DNA of 19,726 bases, taken from NCBI GenBank assembly GCA_964431545.1, contig CAYSLC010000097.1:1-19726 (forward strand), in the 5' to 3' direction. Position 1 is the first letter of the stretch, and each line of letters begins with the position of its first letter. A program made the position numbers and the translations under genes. The DNA comes from CAYSLC01 sp964431545 (lineage in GTDB: Bacteria; Desulfobacterota; Desulfobacteria; Desulfobacterales; JAABSP01). Shown here piece by piece: positions 7,670 through 15,863 of the stretch. The notes beneath the pieces were generated by a model. That model searched no databases and was not told the origin of the DNA. It worked only from the letters and a program-made list of their open reading frames with translations.

Positions 7670-9582
7670 TTATTTTCCGGAGGTGAGGGCCTTTTTTTTG
7701 CGGGAGGCTCCACGGCGGTCGGTTTCGGCGCCCACCAGGCGGACCAGGGAGGCCACGTGGCGCTCCATCATGTGGGCCTGGCCGGAGAGGTCCTGCGCGG
7801 CCGCGGCCGACTCCTCGGCGTTGGCTGCGATCTGCTGGGTGACCTTGTCGATCTCGAAGGCGGCCTGGGTCACCTGCTGGATGCCCCGGGACTGCTCCTT
7901 GCTCGCCTGGGTGATGGTGGCGGTCTTCTCCCCCATGATGGTGGCCGATTCGATGATGGCGGTGAAATCTTCGCTGATCCCCTTGATGGCCCTGGCCGCG
8001 CGGGTCACTTTTTCCAGGGTCTGGGTCAGAAGCTCCTGGGTGTTGTCGGCGGCGTCGATGGTCCCCTTGGCGAGGTTTTTCACCTCGTCCGCCACCACGG
8101 CGAACCCGGTTCCGGCCTCGCCGGCCCGGGCCGCCTCCACCGCCGCGTTGAGAGACAACAGCGTGGTCCGGAAGGCGATGTCGTTCACCACCTTGATGAT
8201 CCCGCTGATCTTGTCGCTCTCGGTCTCGATCTCGGCCATGTCCTGGGAGAGTTCCATGAGCGATTTCAGGGAGCGTCCGGATTTTTCGATGTTGTCGATC
8301 ATGAGTTCCTCGGCCCCCTTGGTCATGGCGGAGGTCTGGTTGCTCATGGCCGACATCTCCTCAAGGGAGGCCGACGACTCCTCCACCGAGGCGGCCTGGC
8401 GGCTGGCGCTTTCGGCCATGAGCTGGCTCCCGGCGGCGATCTGGGAGGAGGCGGCCGACACCTGCTGGGAGACCTGGGTCAGCCCGCCGATCACCTGCCG
8501 CACCGGCCGGATGATGCTCCCGCGGGTCAGGACGGCGGCGATGACCAGGGTCGCCAGAAGAATCCCCAGGGTGATGAGGAGGATCCGTCCCATCACCGAC
8601 CTGACCCGGTCACGGATCCCGCTTCCGATCGCCTCGATCCTCGCCTCCACCGATTCGGCGGAGAGGCTGAGCTGGTGTTTGAGTTCCAGCTCCCGGCTCC
8701 GGATCAGGGTCCGGATGTCGTCGATGTAGAGGCCGGTGCCGATGATCCAGTTCCACGGCTCGAAGACTTCCACATAGGAGAGCTTGGGCTGGGGTTCATC
8801 GGCCCCGTACTTGGGCCAGAAGTATTCCACGAACCCGCCGCCGTTCTCCCGGCAGACCCGGACGAACTCCACGAAGAGGTGCTTGCCGTTGGGGTCCTGG
8901 TAGCCGGCGAGATCGGTGCCGTCGAGTTCCGGCTTGTAGGGGTGCATCACCATGGTGGGGTGCATGTCGTTGATCCAGAAGTAGTCCTTGTTCTCCGGAC
9001 CGTACCGGAGNNNNNNNNNNNNNNNNNNNNNNNNNNNNNNNNNNNNNNNNNNNNNNNNNNNNNNNNNNNNNNNNNNNNNNNNNNNNNNNNNNNNNNNNNN
9101 NNNNNNNNNNTGTCGTTGATCCAGAAGTAGTCCTTGTTCTCCGGACCGTACCGGAGCGTCTTGATCAGCCCGGCGGCCCGGGCCCGCCGCTCCGGTTCCG
9201 GGAGATCCTCCTTTTCGGCCATGGCCTCCAGCACGCCGTAGGCGGTGTCCACGACGTTCTTGAGCCGCTGCCGGTAGACGTTCTGGAGTTTCTCGGGATC
9301 ATGGGCGTCCTGGTATCCCTTCTCCAGGACGCTCATGGCCGTCTGGACCTGGGATTTGAGGTACTCCTTCTTCCGTGCCAGGAGTTCTTCGCGGTAGGCC
9401 TCGATCCGCCGCCGCCCCTCGGATTCCATCTGTGAGATATGGTCCTGGTGGAAGTCCCTGAGCCGGTCGATGGCGGCGGCGCCGGTGGCCCGGATGCCGG
9501 CAACGGCGAAGACGGCCACCACCGACGCCGTAAGGATCATCGGAACGACGATCATCAGGGCGATTCGGGTTTTGATATTCAT
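7670..9582 (-). CDS. methyl-accepting chemotaxis protein with Cache sensor (interrupted only by an assembly gap)
   Basis: An inner-membrane chemoreceptor that should signal to a CheA kinase. When the duplicated 46 bases around the N run are merged, both halves fall in one frame and give 588 aa. TM1 is near 8-30. A periplasmic single-Cache domain spans roughly 40-245, including DYFWINDMHPTMVMHPY, which reads straight across the joint, and WNWIIGTGLYIDDI. TM2 is near 285-303, followed by a short linker without a clear full HAMP and then the coiled-coil signalling domain, whose hairpin tip near 418-457 contains NAAVEAARAGEAG and GFAVVADEVKNLA. The tip reads FRTTLL where the common form is FQTNLL. 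No C-terminal CheR/CheB-binding pentapeptide is present; the protein ends KKKALTSGK. ATG 9582 has an AGAGGAT Shine-Dalgarno. The gene lies 110 nt after the STAS gene and may be cotranscribed with it. Confidence 0.93.
8965..9010. repeat. 46-bp direct repeat flanking the gap, copy 1 (assembly overlap)
   Basis: Identical to 9111-9156. It encodes the Cache segment around LRYGPENKDYFWIND. Best read as the two ends of overlapping contigs rather than a biological duplication. Confidence 0.9.
9011..9110. other. 100-N scaffold gap, probably a false gap
   Basis: Exactly 100 N, the conventional size for a gap of unknown length. The 46 bases before it (8965-9010) are identical to the 46 after it (9111-9156). 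Removing one copy plus the N run (146 nt) restores a single uninterrupted chemoreceptor frame. Confidence 0.95.
9111..9156. repeat. 46-bp direct repeat flanking the gap, copy 2 (assembly overlap)
   Basis: Identical to 8965-9010 and continuous with the upstream half of the chemoreceptor gene. Confidence 0.9.
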
Positions 9583-9619
9583 GGATTGATCCTCTTCGAT
9601 CTTCCGGTCCCCGGGGATC

Positions 9620-9644
9620 GCCGCGCCGTCGGCGGGCGCGCGGC
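9620..9644. other. GC-rich hairpin between the STAS and chemoreceptor genes
   Basis: GCCGCGC (9620-9626) is the perfect inverted complement of GCGCGGC (9638-9644), with an 11-nt loop. No T tract follows on either strand, so it is not a classical terminator. It could be an RNA stability or processing element in the 110-nt spacer, or simply a product of high GC. Confidence 0.3.
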
Positions 9645-9692
9645 CCGGTGGACCCTGGATATGGAGGAGGTGGCGGAGGTGGCGGACGAACG

Positions 9693-10001
9693 TCAGGCTT
9701 TGGAGATGTTCATGATCTGGTCCAGCTTGACCACGCGCAGCAGATTGTAAACGGTGGGGGAGGTGTTGATGATTCTCACCTTTCCCCCCGCTTCGAACAT
9801 CTCCTTGTAAAAGAGGAGGAGTTTGCCGATACAGGCGCTGCCGATATAGGTGACACCGTTGAAATCGAGTACGATTTCGGAGAGATCGGACCGGTTCAAC
9901 TCGAAGAAGCTCTGCTTCAGCTTTTCAGCCCCCGCCTCGTCCAGTTTGCCCGTCACCCGCATTCGGGCCTGTACCCCTTCCCGTCTGACGTCGATGGTCA
10001 T
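9693..10001 (-). CDS. STAS-domain protein, anti-anti-sigma-type antagonist
   Basis: A single STAS domain of 102 aa, the full usual length of SpoIIAA/RsbV-type antagonists. These cytoplasmic switch proteins bind a partner when unphosphorylated and are released when a HATPase-type kinase phosphorylates a conserved Ser. The phosphosite region reads VTYIGSACIGKLL, aligning Ser55 with the DSxG serine of SpoIIAA; the preceding Asp is replaced by Gly54. ATG 10001 has GGGAGA 7 nt upstream. The gene directly follows the phosphatase/kinase on the same strand with an 83-nt AT-rich spacer, so that protein is the likely enzyme controlling it. The downstream target is not evident; no sigma factor is nearby. 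Confidence 0.88.
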   Translation of the reverse strand: MTIDVRREGVQARMRVTGKLDEAGAEKLKQSFFELNRSDLSEIVLDFNGVTYIGSACIGKLLLFYKEMFEAGGKVRIINTSPTVYNLLRVVKLDQIMNISKA

Positions 10002-10084
10002 GCTCCTGTCTCCCGGATGCCATTAAAAGGCTTTTTGGTCTTCAAAGAAAAGGATTTTTTTTCGTCCCGTCCGCGTCGGCCCCG

Positions 10085-12382
10085 CTAGAATACCGCCTTC
10101 CAGAGGTCGAAGGGCCGGATGGCCGCCGCCTTCTGGAACGGGTTCTCCGACCGCTTGGGCAGACAGACGCGGACCCGCCGCCCCTCGTCCTCCCAGTCGA
10201 TGGCGGTGGCGAAGTGGCTGACCAGAAAGACCCCCCGGCCGTCGGGCCGGGTGAGGTTCTCCTTGGTCAGGGGGTCGGGGATCTCCCCGTGGTCGAACCC
10301 TTCCCCCTGGTCGATGACCTCGATGACAAAATCGTTTCCGAACCGCCAGCGAACGGTGATGGTCTTGTCCGGAGATTTTCGGTTCCCGTGCTTCCAGGCG
10401 TTCCAGACGGTCTCCTCCAGGACCAGGTAGAGGCGATACTCCGGGGCTTCGAACCCCCGGTCGTCCCACTGGACCGAGATCCGCCGATAGAGGTCGCTGA
10501 TGGCCTCCGCCGTCTCCTGGAAATTTCGGGGGCGAAGGACGAGTTCCTCGTCGTACCGCCGCCGCTCCAGCTCGACCCCGAGGATGGTGATGTCGTCGCA
10601 GCAGAGGTTGTTCCGGCCGGGGAAGGCCTCGATCTGACTGATGATCGACATGGAGGTCAACAGCTGGTGCAGGATCTCCGACACCCGCGGCTCCGGCGCC
10701 TGGCAGATCAGGTCGTGGACCAGGATCCGGAGATCCTCGAATTCCATCACGCGGTCGCAGTGGTGGTGGGGCATCTCGTTGAGGCCGTCGGTGTAGAAGA
10801 TCAGCTTGTCCCCCTCCCGCAGGGGGTATTCGGCGGCGTGGAACGGGCCGCTCGTCTCCCAGGCGATGGGGGTATTGGTGCCGGGGCCGTCCATGTCGGG
10901 AAAGAGGCGGACCCGGCCGTCCCGGATGATCAGAAGCGGCGGGTGGCCGTTGGAGACGAACCGCATCACCATGGAGCGGTGGTCGATCTCGGCGGTGAAG
11001 GCGGTGACGAAGTCCTCGACGCTGAAGAGCTTGGACCGGCCCACCAGTTCGTTGAGCAGCGTCAACACGCAATCGGGCGGGATGTCCCGGTAGCGGTGGA
11101 GGAGCGACTGGTTGATCAGGTCGGTGGCGATGGACCGGAGGATGCAGTTGACCGAGTGGCCCGACTGGTCCTTGATGCTGACCACGGTCTTGGCGCGGCC
11201 CTTCCCCCCGCCCTCGGGAAAGGTCCGGACGAAGTAGTGGTCCCCCCCCTCCATGGCGCAGGGCAGGGAGATGGCCTCGACGAACAGGGCGGACCCTCCG
11301 TTCAGGTCCACGTACCGGGGCGGGGTCCCGTTGATCATGTTGAGGATCCGCTTGGCCAGGTCCACGTTGATCTCCTGCTTGCGCAGGAGCTGTTTCAGGT
11401 TGAGTTCGATCTCCTTGCGCTCGTTGATCTCCCGGGTCAGCCGCTGGTTCGCCTCCGTGAGTTCGGCTGTCCGCTGGGTCACCCGCTGTTCGAGTTCGTG
11501 GTGGGCCCGCCGCAGGGCCTCCTCGGCCTTCTTCCGCTCGGTGATGTCCCGGCAGAAGCTGAGGACCGCCGGAGATTCGTCCCAGAAGGAGCGCTTGTTT
11601 CCCGCCTCCACCCAGACCGGGCTCCCGTCCCGGCGGCGGATCCGAAACCGGCAGGTGGCCTGGGTCCGGTGCTCCTGTTCCAGCACCTTGTCGAAGGAGT
11701 AAAGGACCAGGTCGCGATCCTCCGAAAAGAGGAACAGTTTCAGTTCCATGTCCCGGAGTTCCTCCGCGGTGTATCCGGTCAGGCCGAGCATGTTGGTGTT
11801 GAAGTATTTCAGCCGGCCCTCCTGTACCACGAAGATGGTATCCCCGGAGTTTTCGACGATCTCCTTGTACTTGATCTGGGATTCCCGGAGCTGCCGGGTC
11901 CGGGCCTCGAAGTTCTCCTCCAGGCGGGCGATCCGTTCCCTCGTCCCCGGCTTGGGGGCCTGCTCCTCCAGGACGAAGGCCCGCTTCATCAGGGCGTTTT
12001 TGACGGTGTGGAGGAGTTCCTTGCGGAAGAAGGGCTTCAAAAGATAGTCGAAGGCCCCGTTCTCCACAATGCTCGTCCGGAGGCTCTCCAGGTTGGCGTT
12101 TCCGGTGATGATGAGGACCTCGATGGTGGGATCGATCCGTTTGATCTCCCCCAGGGCCTCCAGGCCGTTTTTCCGGGGCATGTAGATGTCGAGGATCGCC
12201 AGCTGCAAGGCATGTTCCCTGGCCAGGCGCACCGCCTCCTCCCCGTTTTCCGCAGTGAAGACGGTGAATCCCTCGCTTTCCAGCATCTGGCCCAGGATCT
12301 GGCGGATGTGGGCCTCGTCGTCCGCCACCAGTATGTTGACGGGATCGATCGCGTCGGTCTCCTTTATGTCCGGTCCTCTCAT
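10085..12382 (-). CDS. partner-switching regulator: receiver-PAS-PP2C (SpoIIE) phosphatase-HATPase kinase
   Basis: A cytoplasmic four-module regulator of 765 aa. The receiver domain (about 15-135) has Asp21/Asp22, phosphoacceptor Asp65 (LAILDIYMP), Thr93 and Lys117. A PAS domain follows at about 168-285 and a coiled coil at 285-335. The PP2C/SpoIIE phosphatase (about 365-605) keeps metal-binding Asp at GGDHY (381), KDQSGH (405), YTDGLNE (532) and CCDDITI (596-597). The C-terminal GHKL HATPase resembles RsbW/SpoIIAB, with N-box EETVWNAWKHGN (656-667), DQGEGFD (691-697) and GRGVFLVSHF (715-724). Such proteins both dephosphorylate and phosphorylate a STAS partner, here presumably the next gene. 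The layout recalls HsbR/HsbA of Pseudomonas and CrsR/CrsA of Shewanella, with an added PAS. ATG 12382 is chosen because GAGG lies 5 nt upstream; in-frame ATG 12442 and GTG 12487 have no ribosome site. Confidence 0.93.
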   Translation of the reverse strand: MRGPDIKETDAIDPVNILVADDEAHIRQILGQMLESEGFTVFTAENGEEAVRLAREHALQLAILDIYMPRKNGLEALGEIKRIDPTIEVLIITGNANLESLRTSIVENGAFDYLLKPFFRKELLHTVKNALMKRAFVLEEQAPKPGTRERIARLEENFEARTRQLRESQIKYKEIVENSGDTIFVVQEGRLKYFNTNMLGLTGYTAEELRDMELKLFLFSEDRDLVLYSFDKVLEQEHRTQATCRFRIRRRDGSPVWVEAGNKRSFWDESPAVLSFCRDITERKKAEEALRRAHHELEQRVTQRTAELTEANQRLTREINERKEIELNLKQLLRKQEINVDLAKRILNMINGTPPRYVDLNGGSALFVEAISLPCAMEGGDHYFVRTFPEGGGKGRAKTVVSIKDQSGHSVNCILRSIATDLINQSLLHRYRDIPPDCVLTLLNELVGRSKLFSVEDFVTAFTAEIDHRSMVMRFVSNGHPPLLIIRDGRVRLFPDMDGPGTNTPIAWETSGPFHAAEYPLREGDKLIFYTDGLNEMPHHHCDRVMEFEDLRILVHDLICQAPEPRVSEILHQLLTSMSIISQIEAFPGRNNLCCDDITILGVELERRRYDEELVLRPRNFQETAEAISDLYRRISVQWDDRGFEAPEYRLYLVLEETVWNAWKHGNRKSPDKTITVRWRFGNDFVIEVIDQGEGFDHGEIPDPLTKENLTRPDGRGVFLVSHFATAIDWEDEGRRVRVCLPKRSENPFQKAAAIRPFDLWKAVF

Positions 12383-12446
12383 CCGATCCTCTTTCAAAGG
12401 GTCCTTGGGGATCGGTGGCGGGTCCCCCGATCCATCGTCCATTCTA

Positions 12447-12479
12447 CCGCTTCGCGGGCGTTCGGCAAAGCGGTTTTTT
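12447..12479 (+). terminator. terminator-like hairpin with T6 in the divergent intergenic region
   Basis: CCGCTT (12447-12452) pairs with AAGCGG (12468-12473) and six T follow at 12474-12479, the layout of a plus-strand intrinsic terminator. No plus-strand gene lies immediately upstream, so it could end antisense transcripts or a small RNA, or be fortuitous. Confidence 0.3.
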
Positions 12480-12480
12480 C

Positions 12481-12509
12481 TTGACACATCCGCCGGTTGC
12501 TTCTACTTA
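12481..12509 (+). promoter_or_regulatory. candidate promoter of the envelope-transport operon
   Basis: A perfect -35 box TTGACA (12481-12486) lies 17 nt before TACTTA (12504-12509), a poor -10 match. The predicted start near 12516 gives a leader of about 50 nt to the GTG at 12566. It is directly downstream of the T6 hairpin and upstream of the first gene of the operon. Confidence 0.45.
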
Positions 12510-12553
12510 AGGAGGCGCGCCACAGAGCGGTTCGCCCCCAATCCACGAAGAAA

Positions 12554-12559
12554 AAGGAG
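12554..12559 (+). promoter_or_regulatory. ribosome binding site fixing the GTG start at 12566
   Basis: AAGGAG at 6 nt from GTG 12566. The reading frame stays open upstream to 12497, but only this start has a ribosome site, and it places a standard signal peptide at the N terminus. Confidence 0.8.
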
Positions 12560-12565
12560 ATCTCC

Positions 12566-13333
12566 GTGATCCGTTCCCCCCTTTTCCCCCTGACCATCCT
12601 TCCGGTCCTTCTGTGCCTCATCGCCCCTGGTCCCGCCGCCGCCGATCCCGACCCCGCGGCCCTGGTGGAGGCCGCCTTTGAATACTTCCGGGGCAAGGCG
12701 TCGGTGTCCAAGGTCGAGATGACCATCCACCGGCCCGACTGGGAACGGACCATGACCATCAAGGCGTGGACCCGTGGCACCGAGGAGAGCATCTTCACCA
12801 TCATCGAGCCCCCCCGGGACGAGGGCAACGGCACGCTCAAAAAAGGGTCGGAGATGTGGATGTACAACCCCAAGGTCAACCGGGTGATCAAGGTCCCTCC
12901 CTCCATGATGTCCCAGTCGTGGATGGGCTCCGACTTCTCCAACAACGACCTGGCCAAGAGCGACAGCCTGATCAAGGACTACACCCACACCCTGGAGGGG
13001 ACCGAAACCCATGACGGCAAGACGGTCCACCGGATCAAGTCGATCCCCAAGCCCGGGGCCCCGGTGGTCTGGGGGATGCAGACCCTCAAGATCCGGGAGG
13101 ACCACATCTTCCTGGAGGAGGTGTTCCACGACGAGGATCTGGAACCCGTCAAGGTGCTCACCACCGAGAAGATCGAGCCCATGGGGGGACGGCTCTTCCC
13201 CAAGGTCTGGCGGATGGCCAAGGCGGACGCCGACGACGAGTACACCCGGATGGTCTACCGGGACCTGGAATTCAAGGACGATCTCCCGGACCGCCTCTTC
13301 ACCCTCCCGGCGCTGCGGACCCTCCGGGAGTAG
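12566..13333 (+). CDS. LolA-like outer membrane lipoprotein-sorting protein (COG2834 type), periplasmic
   Basis: A secreted protein of 255 aa. The N terminus is a Sec signal peptide (hydrophobic 6-20, likely cleaved after Ala26 in GPAAA|DPDP); Cys17 sits in VLLC, which is not a valid lipobox. The mature part is the LolA-like half-barrel type annotated as an outer membrane lipoprotein-sorting protein, with features such as GSEMWMYNPKVNRVIKVPP and QSWMGSDFSNNDL. LolA-type proteins shuttle acylated cargo through the periplasm in a hydrophobic cavity. It heads an operon with two FtsX-like permeases, an ATPase and a beta-barrel, suggesting it takes a hydrophobic ligand from the inner-membrane complex to the outer membrane. 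Whether the ligand is a lipoprotein or a free lipid cannot be read from the sequence. Confidence 0.87.
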   Translation: MIRSPLFPLTILPVLLCLIAPGPAAADPDPAALVEAAFEYFRGKASVSKVEMTIHRPDWERTMTIKAWTRGTEESIFTIIEPPRDEGNGTLKKGSEMWMYNPKVNRVIKVPPSMMSQSWMGSDFSNNDLAKSDSLIKDYTHTLEGTETHDGKTVHRIKSIPKPGAPVVWGMQTLKIREDHIFLEEVFHDEDLEPVKVLTTEKIEPMGGRLFPKVWRMAKADADDEYTRMVYRDLEFKDDLPDRLFTLPALRTLRE

Positions 13334-13345
13334 AGAAGGGCGACC

Positions 13346-14584
13346 GTGTCCATGGACGCCCGCATGGCCTGGCGGAACATCTGGCGCAACCCCCGCCGGT
13401 CGATCCTGACCATGGCCGCCATCGCCTTCGCCTGCCTGCTGCTCGTCTTCATGCTCTCCTTCCAGTTGGGCACCTACGACACCATGATCAACGTTACGGT
13501 GCGGGTCCAGACCGGCCACCTCCAGGTCCAGGCCCAAGGGTACCGGGAGAAGCCGTCGATCCGGAAGGTGATTTCCGACCCGGCCGCGGTGGACCGGATC
13601 ATCGACGGGACGCCCGGTGTTGAGGGCCATACGTTCCGGGCCGAGTCCTTCTCCCTGGTCTCCGCCGGGGACCGGACCCACGGGGCCCTGGTGGTGGGGA
13701 TCGATCCGGCCCGGGAACGGCGGGTCTCCACCCTGGCCAAGCTGATCCGAAAGGGGCGGTTCCTGGAACCGGGCGACGGCCCCCGGGCCATGGTGGGACG
13801 GCTCCTGGCCCAGAACCTCCAGGTGGGCGTGGGGGACGAGCTGACCCTCCTGGGCCAGGGCCGGGACGGCTCGGTGGCCGCCACGGTCCTCACCGTGACC
13901 GGCATCTTCGGATCGGGGCAGGACGAGCTGGACCGGTCCCTGGTCCACATCCCGCTGACCTATTTCCAGGAGGTCTTCTTCATGCGCGGGGCGGTCCACC
14001 GGGCCGTGATCGTGGCCGAGTCCCTGGGCCGGGTGGCCGGCATCGAGAAACGACTGACGGAGAAGATCGGGCGGCTCGATTCGAAACAGCCCCTGGCCGT
14101 CCTCGACTGGGACGAGCTGATGCCCGGCCTCTACCAGGCCATCACCATCGACCTGGTGGCCGGGCTCATCTTCTGGTTCCTGCTGATCATCGTGGTCGCC
14201 TTCAGCATCCTCAACACCTTTCTCATGGCCATCTTCGAGCGGACCCGGGAGTTCGGGGTCCTCATGGCCCTGGGGACCCGTCCGGGGCGGATCACCCGGC
14301 TGCTGCTCACCGAATCCCTCTTTCTGACCCTCACCGGCGTGGCGTCCGGCATCCTCCTGGGATGTCTCGTCACCCTCTTTTTCGAATCCTACGGCATCGG
14401 TCTGGGGGGCGCCAGCGAGCTGGTCAAGCAGTTCGGGCTCTCCGACCGCCTCTACCCCAAGCTTTCCTGGATCACCGTCCTCCTGGGGCCGAGCCTGGTC
14501 CTGATCATCACCCTGCTGGCGGCCCTCTACCCCGCCTTCAAGGTGAGGCGCCTTTCGCCGGTGGAGGCCATGGGCCATGTGTGA
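13346..14584 (+). CDS. ABC transporter permease, FtsX/LolE family (first paralogue)
   Basis: An inner-membrane permease of 412 aa with the four-helix FtsX/MacB layout: TM1 near 25-45, a large periplasmic domain containing VQTGHLQVQAQGYREKP, then three helices in the C-terminal third (about 265-290, 315-345, 375-400). The cytoplasmic coupling segment ERTREFGVLMALGTRPGRI matches LolC/LolE-type permeases, which pull hydrophobic substrates out of the inner membrane instead of pumping them through a pore. GTG 13346 is preferred because AAGGG lies 5 nt upstream; ATG 13352 is a two-codon-shorter alternative. It begins 12 nt after the LolA-like gene and probably forms a heterodimer with the next gene product. 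Confidence 0.9.
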   Translation: MSMDARMAWRNIWRNPRRSILTMAAIAFACLLLVFMLSFQLGTYDTMINVTVRVQTGHLQVQAQGYREKPSIRKVISDPAAVDRIIDGTPGVEGHTFRAESFSLVSAGDRTHGALVVGIDPARERRVSTLAKLIRKGRFLEPGDGPRAMVGRLLAQNLQVGVGDELTLLGQGRDGSVAATVLTVTGIFGSGQDELDRSLVHIPLTYFQEVFFMRGAVHRAVIVAESLGRVAGIEKRLTEKIGRLDSKQPLAVLDWDELMPGLYQAITIDLVAGLIFWFLLIIVVAFSILNTFLMAIFERTREFGVLMALGTRPGRITRLLLTESLFLTLTGVASGILLGCLVTLFFESYGIGLGGASELVKQFGLSDRLYPKLSWITVLLGPSLVLIITLLAALYPAFKVRRLSPVEAMGHV

Positions 14585-14620
14585 GACCCCGGGCCGCCGG
14601 ACAGCGGGGGGACGGTAGCC

Positions 14621-15844
14621 GTGCACGTCCGGCTGGCCTGGCGCAATGTCTGGCGGAACCCCCGGCGGACCGCGGTGATCCTGACCGCCGTGGTGATCGG
14701 GGTCTGGGCCATGATCACGCTGGGATCGATCATGCGGGGGATGGCCGAGGGGATGGTGGACAACGCCATCGCGTCCCTCACCGGCCACATCCAGGTCCAC
14801 GCCGAAGGGTACCGGAGCGATCCGGTGATCCAGCACACCATGGCCCGGCCGGGACCGGTGCGAAAGGCCCTGGACGCGGTCCTGCCCGACGGGGCCCGGT
14901 GGACCGGACGGGTCCGGGTCAACGCCGTGGTCAACAACGCCCGACACACCGCCGGCGTCACCCTGGTGGGGATCGACCCCGAAGCCGAGGCCCGGGTCTC
15001 TTTCCTGGGGCCCGATGCCGTCGCCGATGGGCGGTACCTGAAACCGGACGACCGCAACGGGATCCTGGTGGGCCAGGAACTCCTGGAGGACTTCGAGACC
15101 CGGATCGGCCACAAACTGGTGGCCATGTCCCAGGGGGCCGACGGGGAGATCGCCTCCCGGGCCTTCCGGATCATCGGCGTCTTCGACGCCGAGCTGGGCG
15201 GAACCGAGAAGCGGTTCGTCTTTGTCAACCGGCCGGCGGCCCAGGAGATGCTCGGCCTCGGCGACGGCATCTCGGAGATCTCCATCGACCTGCCCGACAA
15301 GGCTGCGGTGGATAGCGTGGCCGCGGACCTCGCATCGGCCCTGCCCCCGGGCCACCAGGTCCACACCTGGCGGGAGATCCTCTCGGCCCTGGCCGGATAC
15401 CTGGAGATGTTCGACACCTTCATGTACATCTGGTACCTGGTGATCTTCATCGCCATGGGTTTCGGGATCGTCAACACCCTGCTCATGGCGGTCTTCGAGC
15501 GGATGCGGGAGTTCGGGGTCCTCAAGGCCCTGGGGATGAAGCCGCTGTGGATCGTCCGGGGGGTCCTCACCGAGTCGCTGCTCCTCCTGTTGTTCGGGGC
15601 CCTGGCGGGCAACGCGCTGGCGGCCGTGACGGTCCATGCCCTCTCCTTTACCGGCATCGACCTGACCGCCTTCGCGGCCGGCACCGAGTTCACGGGGATC
15701 TCCCGGGTCATCTTCCCGGCCATGCGATCCGGGGATCTCGTGATGGCCAACCTGGTGGTCCTGGTGCTCGGGCTGGCCATCAGCCTCTATCCGGCGGTCA
15801 AGGCGGCCCGAATCACGCCGGTGGAGGCCATGACCCACCACTGA
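14621..15844 (+). CDS. ABC transporter permease, FtsX/LolE family (second paralogue)
   Basis: A second FtsX-type permease of 407 aa with the same layout: N-terminal LAWRNVWRNPRR and TM1, periplasmic domain starting LTGHIQVHAEGYRSDP, then three C-terminal helices. The coupling segment ERMREFGVLKALGMKP is almost the same as in the preceding gene, and both end SPVEAMGHV or TPVEAMTHH, so the pair probably arose by tandem duplication. It is the likely heterodimer partner, comparable to LolC with LolE. GTG 14621 follows a G-rich stretch, and the 36-nt gap from the first permease supports one operon. Confidence 0.9.
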   Translation: MHVRLAWRNVWRNPRRTAVILTAVVIGVWAMITLGSIMRGMAEGMVDNAIASLTGHIQVHAEGYRSDPVIQHTMARPGPVRKALDAVLPDGARWTGRVRVNAVVNNARHTAGVTLVGIDPEAEARVSFLGPDAVADGRYLKPDDRNGILVGQELLEDFETRIGHKLVAMSQGADGEIASRAFRIIGVFDAELGGTEKRFVFVNRPAAQEMLGLGDGISEISIDLPDKAAVDSVAADLASALPPGHQVHTWREILSALAGYLEMFDTFMYIWYLVIFIAMGFGIVNTLLMAVFERMREFGVLKALGMKPLWIVRGVLTESLLLLLFGALAGNALAAVTVHALSFTGIDLTAFAAGTEFTGISRVIFPAMRSGDLVMANLVVLVLGLAISLYPAVKAARITPVEAMTHH

Positions 15845-15863
15845 AACGCCGGAGGGACCATCC

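Noticed and set aside
9010..9582. Chemoreceptor as two separate genes or a frameshifted pseudogene
   Set aside because: The frame change is exactly explained by the 46-bp overlap plus 100 N. Merging restores one continuous gene.
9661..9690. GGAGGTGGC-type microrepeat near the STAS stop codon
   Set aside because: Short, imperfect and within the range expected for GC-rich DNA. No feature supported.
10022..10084. AT-rich spacer between the regulator and STAS genes as a terminator or separate promoter
   Set aside because: The A and T runs do not follow a credible stem, and no -35/-10 pair with proper spacing is convincing.
10214..12484. A 756-codon plus-strand frame opposite the partner-switching regulator
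   Set aside because: The minus strand has full receiver, PAS, PP2C and HATPase motifs. The plus frame shows no family features.
12605..12620. Lipobox in the LolA-like protein (VLLC)
   Set aside because: The residue before Cys is Leu rather than Gly, Ala or Ser, and an Ala-X-Ala signal peptidase I site follows a few residues later.
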